From Jackrogersella multiformis (Eukaryota > Ascomycota > Sordariomycetes > Xylariales > Hypoxylaceae): a stretch of 64,000 nucleotides of DNA. The notes beneath the pieces were generated by a model. It was not told the origin of the DNA and made no database searches. It was given only the letters and a program-made list of their open reading frames with translations. The stretch lies in contig CADCXD010000005.1 of NCBI GenBank assembly GCA_902806575.1, positions 558,001 to 622,000 on the forward strand. Direction: 5' to 3'. Every line of letters begins with the position of its first letter. The stretch's first letter is position 1. The position numbers and the translations under genes were made by a program. Shown here one piece after another: positions 57,934 to 64,000 of the stretch.

Positions 57934-59000
57934 CAAAAAAGAAAAAGAAAAAGAAAGAAAGAAAGACGGGTTTCCTCATGGCCGATGGACGATACTCCAA
58001 TACCCGACCCCACGCGCAGTCGCATCGAGGCTTGCTTACCTAAACTTGGTTTTGGAATTTTTGGATATATTTTTTTTGTACGAGAGCTGCATGGTTCGGG
58101 CTGGACGACGGATACCACATAGAGCGCCGTGTTGGGAAATGAAGCACCGGGATTGGATTGGATCGGATTACGAGCGATACTTCTTGTCTGGTGCGAAGGC
58201 ACCGGGGAAAAGCGAGGGATGGGTTATGTTTAGCCTTACGGTATAAACCATATGGAAGTAATAACCGAACGCCGCAATCCGAATCTTACGATTTGATCAA
58301 CTTGGAACTGTTTTCGCGTCTTTGCAAAGTGACTCTTGCGTTTGTGAACCTTGGAAGTGTTGAGGCGTTTGTGAAGTGTTAAGGGGCAGATCGTGAGATT
58401 TTCCTATTAAGCTTTGTAGGGGATAGTATGAGTACTTACATCAGCGCTTACGTAACGAATCAGGAAAAGGGGTAGTGAAAAAGGGGCACGTGATTACGTC
58501 AGCGATGATTATAGGCCAATGTCATCTGCCTTCAATTCATCAGTTTTAGCACCGCACATGATCATTGAGTGAATTCATGAGTATAAACTACTTTTAGTAT
58601 TTTTTTAAGAAGATTTAGTCTTTTATTAGATTCAAGCTTTTCTCCCTCCTCTTTACAGAAAATTGGAAATATATCTATCCCTTTAACTCTCCCCTCTGTG
58701 ATGGGTTTTTTTTTGGTTGATGATGTGTTGAAGAGAACTGGATGGCCCGGAAATTATGGTGCTGCCATACCACGTTTGTTCTCCTTGTGCGCGGGTGAAC
58801 GGCTGCGTAGATTAGTTGATTTTCTGAAGTGGTGTACTATTGGGTTAGAGTGTTGCACTGATTGAAGTGTTGTACTGTGTGGTGTATGTAGGCTGCGTAT
58901 AGATGCCTTGTAGAGTGCTGTTGGGGACGCGCAGACTGATGCAGGTTCGGTGTAGATTGATGTACTCTCTAGAGCGCTGTTACCCCTAGAGTACTTCGGT

Positions 59001-59100
59001 CCCTCGAATGATGTGATCCCTCGAATGATGTGATCCCTCGAATGATGTGATCCCTCGAATGATGTGATCCCTCGAATGATGTGATCCCTTGAGTGCTGTA
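59001..59100 (+). repeat. 17-base tandem repeat, five perfect copies plus one degenerate
   Basis: The unit CCCTCGAATGATGTGAT is repeated perfectly at 59001-59085, with a diverged sixth copy to 59100. Copies abut without spacers, so it is a minisatellite and not a CRISPR array. Confidence 0.95.
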
Positions 59101-62100
59101 CTGTTTATAGGGGTGTAAATAGTTTTTAAGTTCACCTTCCCCCTTCCTGAGTCCGCCGTTGGCTTCTCGCACCATTCTGCCATTGTTTATAACCTGCCAA
59201 CACTCCTGAAAGAACCAGGAGCTCGTCCTCACCTCCTCCGGGTAGCAAGGCTCGGGAAAGCTTAACTGCGCGAGATGTTTCCTATGAGTTGATCCGAGCC
59301 CTTCCCGGCAGTTCTCCGGAGGTACCACGGCTTTGCGGCCGGCTCGCGATAGTAAGTATGTCATGTGGTTCTGGGTATAGCCCGGATATTAGAAGGAAGT
59401 TATTACACCCCACCTTTAGACCATGGATTAATGGTTGGGGGGTGTAGAGACGAAGGGTCGACAGGCTGTCGATGACTCATCGGTAGCGAAGCCGACGTGG
59501 AGGGAGGCTATGATAAAGTCTAGCAGGTACCAGTGTGGCGGGACCCATCTCCCATGGACTTAAGCGACACCATTTTTAGGTGCGGGTATGCGATAGAGAA
59601 GTGTGTAAGGTATGATTGAGGATATAAGAGTTCCGGCCGGAATAATGGGGGTAAATTATGCCCATTGTATGGATTCAAGGTACAAAGGCGCACCCCTAGG
59701 ATTACTCTAGGATGAGTTATGGTGTCCTCTAACGCAGAATCCTGGCGGGAGGCTATGATATTAGATAGCAGTCAATTATCCCGATGGATGCCGGTAGAGA
59801 TGCCAACATCAATGTTGGCGTGTGGGAAGGCCAAGTTTCGATCTGGCAGGCGCTGGCACCAGAGCACTGTGGACGCTTCTCGTCGCCGTCGCCTTTTCTC
59901 TTAGCGGCACGTCCCGATGGTAAGCAAGATGGATATCTTAGCAGACGCTCTTGTTAGGTTGAAGTGTACTATTTAGTGAGGGTATACCAACTCTCGGGAT
60001 TTGATTTGTTGTGGAATCGGTTATAGGTAGCCACCGGTAGAACCTCCTCTTTTGAAGTATCCCAAAGGTCGGGGTAATTGGTTCTGGGAGATTGTACCCT
60101 AGATCTCGGAGGGCATCATCTATATCGATGATAATGGGAAATTGAGGGTGTAGTTAAAGGTGAAAGGTTTTAGGTGTTTTAGAGTGTAAAAGGTGAGTTA
60201 ATCCACTCTTAGCCTTCTTAAGGTTCGAATAGGGGGGCAAAGCCTGCTCCTTAGATAGACCCAACACTGAGAAGTATACTCCTAAGGAGCTACTTATCTC
60301 GTCGGAACGCTGGAGCGATTTGCTCAGTTATCTCTTTCTTAAGATGGCTTTAGGGTAGCCTTATTTTAAGCTACCGCACGCCAGTGTGCATTCCTAGAGT
60401 GAAAAGGGGTCAGCTTTCGGCTTAGTGAATGCATAGGAGAATAAATATAGTAAGGAGGGAGATTGATAAATACCGTATAGAGATGCTTCCAGTTCTGGCA
60501 CAAGCGCCAACACCGCCGCCGGGAAGCGTGGCCCGGTTTGCTCCTCTGGAGAACTCTTTAAGAATAGAATATGGATATCAGAGGTCTAAGAGATAAGGCG
60601 AAGTCCTATTTAGTGGAGGAGACTGACAGGGGTTAATCCGTCTCCTAAAATAGAAACGGAGCTCGGGCGGGGAGGAAGAAGCCGATCCTCGTCCCGTGGC
60701 TTTGACGTGTCTGCAGGTTATGCTGTCGGATTCCTGGTATATCCAGTCTCCATTGTATATATGGCTTAGCCTAGCAGTGACATGTGTTCTTATATTAGAA
60801 TGCATTTAAAAATCAGATTTCTCGCGCTAAAGAAGAAACTTACCGAGTATTATGTTCAGCCATGCTATTAAAGCTTTATTATTATAAGCCGAAATAGCTC
60901 TTCTGTTAGTGGATTAACCACATTATGCCTGGTAACGAATAAAAGTTAATAAAGGTAAATGTATAATAAAGGTAGAAGAGAAAAACGACGGTGTAGGAGA
61001 ACGACGAGGAAAAGGAAAACGGCGGTGGAAACGTCAAGATATAAAAATGCTTCACATGATGGTTATTAACTGGCTGTGAAAAATTCACTACTTGATGACA
61101 TCATTTGTAACCATAAACCTCGAACGAGGATTGTGCCATAAATAAAGTGATTAAACATGGGGAAGCTCACCTTAAGTGAAGGCATCGTAGTGTGGAAATA
61201 GATTCAACAAAAAAGCAATGATAGGAAGAGGTTGAAGGCAGAATGAAAATTAACGATACACACATGTAGGAAGGAAGCAACGTAGTTAACAGTGTGTGTA
61301 ATGGTGTCATGGCAGGAAGCGTGGGGATATACATCGTGAGGACACACATAGTGAAGTTACACATCGTGGGAATATACATTGTAGTGAAAGGTGGTAGAAA
61401 ATGATCAAACAAAATATTATAATGTAAAGTTCAGGTACTTGGATGATGATATGGATCGTGAAACTTACCAGATTGTGGTTGAACGTCAACACCTTAAAGG
61501 CTTTGGTGTTTTCGTTGTAGTAGAAAGGTATGATGTTTAATTGAAGTGTGAATGGAATGAAGTTTGGGGCAGATAAAAGCTTTTGTAGCTTTTCGTGGAT
61601 CAGTGGGAAGAAATATTCGAAGTGTGAGTCATATTAGTCGTGTATTAGTCGTCATGAATTAGTCGTCAAGCCCTAACCTAAGCCCTAACGACGAGGCGAT
61701 TTCTCGAAGGTAGGTACTTACCTAGATAGATTCACTATTTGGTAGATTGATCTTGGTACGCACGGAGTATGTACCTAGGTAGATAAAATGTAGTCATATA
61801 GCAAGATAAATTACAGACTGACACTGTCTACTTTTACGCATTTGACACTTCGTTACAGTAAGCTCTACCGTAAAGGGGTAATTACTGACAAGTTAGCCAG
61901 TGGCCTATGAATACAGTATGGCGTACCAAACAATGGCTCAAGACACAAAAATGATACCTACGTACCTTAGATGCGTAACTAGGTACACTGGATGCCGTAT
62001 TAGTCGAATATCCGTATTGTTACAACTGATTAAGACGCACGTACGGTATCATACACGCTACATAGGTAGTTACCTTTCTATAACCGAAACTTTAATATTG

Positions 62101-62823
62101 CTGACTTATTTCACGGTGTGATATGATACGATCCTTTCACCTTAGCTTTGTTTTGATTCATCAGACTGTGACTAATTCTATCCAGGTTAACGAGTTCGGG
62201 TGTGACTCATTTTTATCTATTGAATTCTCTCAGGGGAATGACGCTGACTATCTAGGTTAATTGGGTATACCTAGGTACTTTACTTCATGTTACTATTAAC
62301 TAGTTCTAGTCTCTTAAGATCATGCTTTGGCCCATACGGAGAAGGTGGTGTCAAGGCATCCCACAGGCTCCAGAGCAAGGTTACGAAAGATCGCTACGAC
62401 TACAATACTATAATGGCATTAGGGAGGTGAGGGAGAAAAATAACGACGCTCTACAATTGGCCTGGTTAGGTACCACCGTTAGTGCAGTGGGCTCGCCGGT
62501 TGTCTTCGACGGTTGGGATGAACTCATTAAGCCCATGCCTAGTTAGAGAACACACTCTATAACGCGAAAATCTAGAATTACTCATTCACCACCAATCAGA
62601 TTTATCAATCCAGCATTTGTATTGGGATTACTAGAGTATGGTGATACGTCAAGTCATGAAAGCGTAGCTATACCGTTAACCATCAAACATCGTCCAAACG
62701 CCCCCCCCTAACCCACCCCACTCGCCGACCCCTATTCCCCACACCATCTCTTGCCACTCTAGGTACCCAGGCCTAGCCAGACGCTACCTACTCAGGGGAA
62801 ATTCAACTCTTGCTTAGGACGGC

Positions 62824-64000
62824 TCATTCCTTTCGCTCCGCGGCCTCCGCTTCTGCGTCCTCAGCCAGCTTCCGAACTGACATTGTAGCACTCAACAACT
62901 TTAGCATAGCGATGTCCTTTCCAAATGTACCAAGGAGCCAGTTTCGTAGCTCAGCTGCGACCATACTATCTATGCCGTAGTGGCTAATCGCCTTCTCCTC
63001 GTCTATCTCGTCGGCTGGGATGTAGAGGAGGCGCGAAATCTTGCCCCTGATCTTCTCTAGTGTCGTAACCTCTTCCACGCCAGTATCTCGTTTGTCTTGT
63101 TTGGTAGAAGAGAGGAGAGAAGTGGCTTGAACTAGGTTTTGCAACCGCGGGTCGTGATACCAGAGCATATCCGACAGGGGATACTTTTTGTCGACATTCC
63201 TGAGACCTGCAGGCTCGATACCTACCAGCAAATGTCCTAGTGTCTGCGGGTCATACTTGAAAGTCGGATCTTGAATATCCTTAACGGATGGAGCAGGCAA
63301 GATGCCCTGGTCGCAGTACTGCAGGAATTCATCTTCGCTATTGCCGTAAAAGCCGTTTCTGACCATGGCTTGCTGGTATCCAGGCATGTACGAAACGATA
63401 CCGACGCCCAAGATCTGACTGAGAGCTAGACTGGTGCATGGCAGTCCTTGCGACCGACGGTGCCGCGCGAAAGCATCGAGGAATGCGTTGGAGGCTAGGT
63501 AGTTGCTCTGGGTAGCAGTGCCGAAGATGACGGTCCACGAAGACCACAGCTCGAAGAAATCTAAAGGGCAATTGATCGTTGCCTTATGAAGGTTCAATGT
63601 GCCCACCACACGTGGCTGGACAGTGGAATTAAATCGATCAAGCGGCATGGAATCAAACATGCCATCGTGGAGAGTGAGTGCGCCCTGGACGACACCTTTG
63701 ATAGGGTATTGAGCTGAGTCGACTGCTGCCTGCACATCAGCGAGAGACGCCACGTCTCCCTTAACTACCTTTACATCGACGCCGATGTCCTCGAGCTCGT
63801 CTAGGAAAACTTTAGCTTCGTCATTGGCAGCCCCTGAGCGCGAGAGGTAGACGAGATGTCGGGCTCCGCGCGAAACTGCCCACGCGCTAAAGCTTCGGCC
63901 TAAACCTCCCAAGCAACCAACCAGTAGGTATGCAGCGTTGGGATCAAACTGGGCGGTGAAAGGATCCTGTTGTATCTGCAAAATATGTAAGTCGTTGCGT
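62824..64000 (-). CDS. Highly reducing polyketide synthase, KR-ACP C-terminus (partial)
   Basis: The frame is open to the right edge of the window, so the gene starts beyond it; about 390 C-terminal residues are here. A ketoreductase domain begins with YLLVGCLGGLGRSFSAWAVS (NADPH-binding GGLGR) and RHLVYLSRSG. Its active site region is FFELWSSWTVIFG then TATQSNYLASNAFLDAFARH, with the catalytic Tyr and Asn present. An acyl carrier protein domain follows (LEKIRGKISRLLYIPADEID), with the phosphopantetheine Ser in HYGIDSMVAAELRNWL. The protein ends EAEAAERKE. KR then ACP as the last two domains is the standard fungal HR-PKS order, with no thioesterase or release domain. A possible acceptor (TTTTGCAG, ending at 63976) could mark an intron, but the frame stays open without it. 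The product is unknown. Confidence 0.9.
   Translation of the reverse strand, partial: RNDLHILQIQQDPFTAQFDPNAAYLLVGCLGGLGRSFSAWAVSRGARHLVYLSRSGAANDEAKVFLDELEDIGVDVKVVKGDVASLADVQAAVDSAQYPIKGVVQGALTLHDGMFDSMPLDRFNSTVQPRVVGTLNLHKATINCPLDFFELWSSWTVIFGTATQSNYLASNAFLDAFARHRRSQGLPCTSLALSQILGVGIVSYMPGYQQAMVRNGFYGNSEDEFLQYCDQGILPAPSVKDIQDPTFKYDPQTLGHLLVGIEPAGLRNVDKKYPLSDMLWYHDPRLQNLVQATSLLSSTKQDKRDTGVEEVTTLEKIRGKISRLLYIPADEIDEEKAISHYGIDSMVAAELRNWLLGTFGKDIAMLKLLSATMSVRKLAEDAEAEAAERKE

Larger units (their letters stand above)
57849..62823. other. 5-kb gene-poor stretch with repeat and relic DNA
   Basis: No intact gene supported. It includes the 57900 and 59001 tandem arrays and two partial copies of GGGAGGCTATGATA (59499-59512 and 59751-59764). 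The frames around them loosely resemble retrotransposon text (WREAMI), but the resemblance is weak. The region 60880-61560 contains short imperfect repeats (ACATCGTG, TATACAT) that open spurious frames. Confidence 0.5.

Noticed and set aside
59001..59100. CRISPR-like array
   Set aside because: The repeats abut without spacers and the organism is a fungus; it is a simple minisatellite.
61167..61492. Minus-strand open frames with Met/Thr/Pro-rich repeats
   Set aside because: Caused by short imperfect repeats (ACATCGTG, TATACAT). No splice or domain support.
62322..62546. 74-codon plus-strand frame (DALQLAWLGTTVSAVGS)
   Set aside because: Somewhat protein-like, but too short, no recognised family and no clear promoter. 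It may be a relic; not called.

Overview
The window is nuclear DNA of a filamentous ascomycete (Pezizomycotina, most likely a Sordariomycete; Xylariales is my guess from texture, not proven). The evidence is short GT-AG introns of about 50-150 bases, eukaryotic families (COP9 subunit, APC/C-type E2, cytosolic ribosomal protein L31, CHK1, Rax1), fungal-specific families (allantoate-permease-like MFS, AflR-type zinc cluster protein, highly reducing polyketide synthase), and an extremely AT-rich block that looks mutated by RIP. Intergenic DNA is littered with the palindromic word CCTAGGTAGG and its partial forms.

Layout. 0-4.7 kb: no supportable gene. 4.7-12.6 kb: an XLF/Nej1 end-joining factor, a four-exon small secreted protein with an ambiguous splice junction, and an unrecognised low-complexity gene whose C-terminal tail is written in an almost pure purine strand. 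13-21.3 kb: a Cys-containing orphan, a four-exon allantoate-type transporter, a very GC-rich Gfo/Idh/MocA oxidoreductase and an RMD1/DUF155 membrane protein. 21.3-25.8 kb: a RIP-like AT block and one small membrane-anchored orphan. 25.8-44 kb is the dense housekeeping core: CHK1, the APC/C E2 (UBC11/UBE2C), RPL31, RAX1, CSN7, the copper P-type ATPase CCC2, a gene with a broken frame at G runs, and a seven-helix membrane protein with an unusual cysteine-ladder loop. 44-64 kb becomes sparse and accessory-like: a small Ser-rich ORF, an AflR-type zinc-cluster regulator that appears to lack one zinc-ligand cysteine, cytochrome P450 N-terminal debris, a PiT phosphate permease, tandem repeats, and at the right edge the KR-ACP end of a highly reducing polyketide synthase that runs out of the window.

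How they fit together. CHK1, UBC11, Nej1, CSN7 and Rax1 are independent conserved cell-cycle, repair, signalling and polarity genes with no cluster logic beyond shared intergenic regions. The right end (regulator, P450 remnant, PKS) may be the flank of a secondary-metabolite cluster partly in decay, but about 14 kb separates the regulator from the PKS, so this is inference. The most distinctive undescribed element I see is the membrane protein at 42.6-44.0 kb, with 15 cysteines in a 70-residue loop, many spaced exactly every third residue, lying about 1.9 kb from the copper ATPase gene. Exon boundaries were derived by hand from splice signals and reading-frame continuity. No homology search was run.
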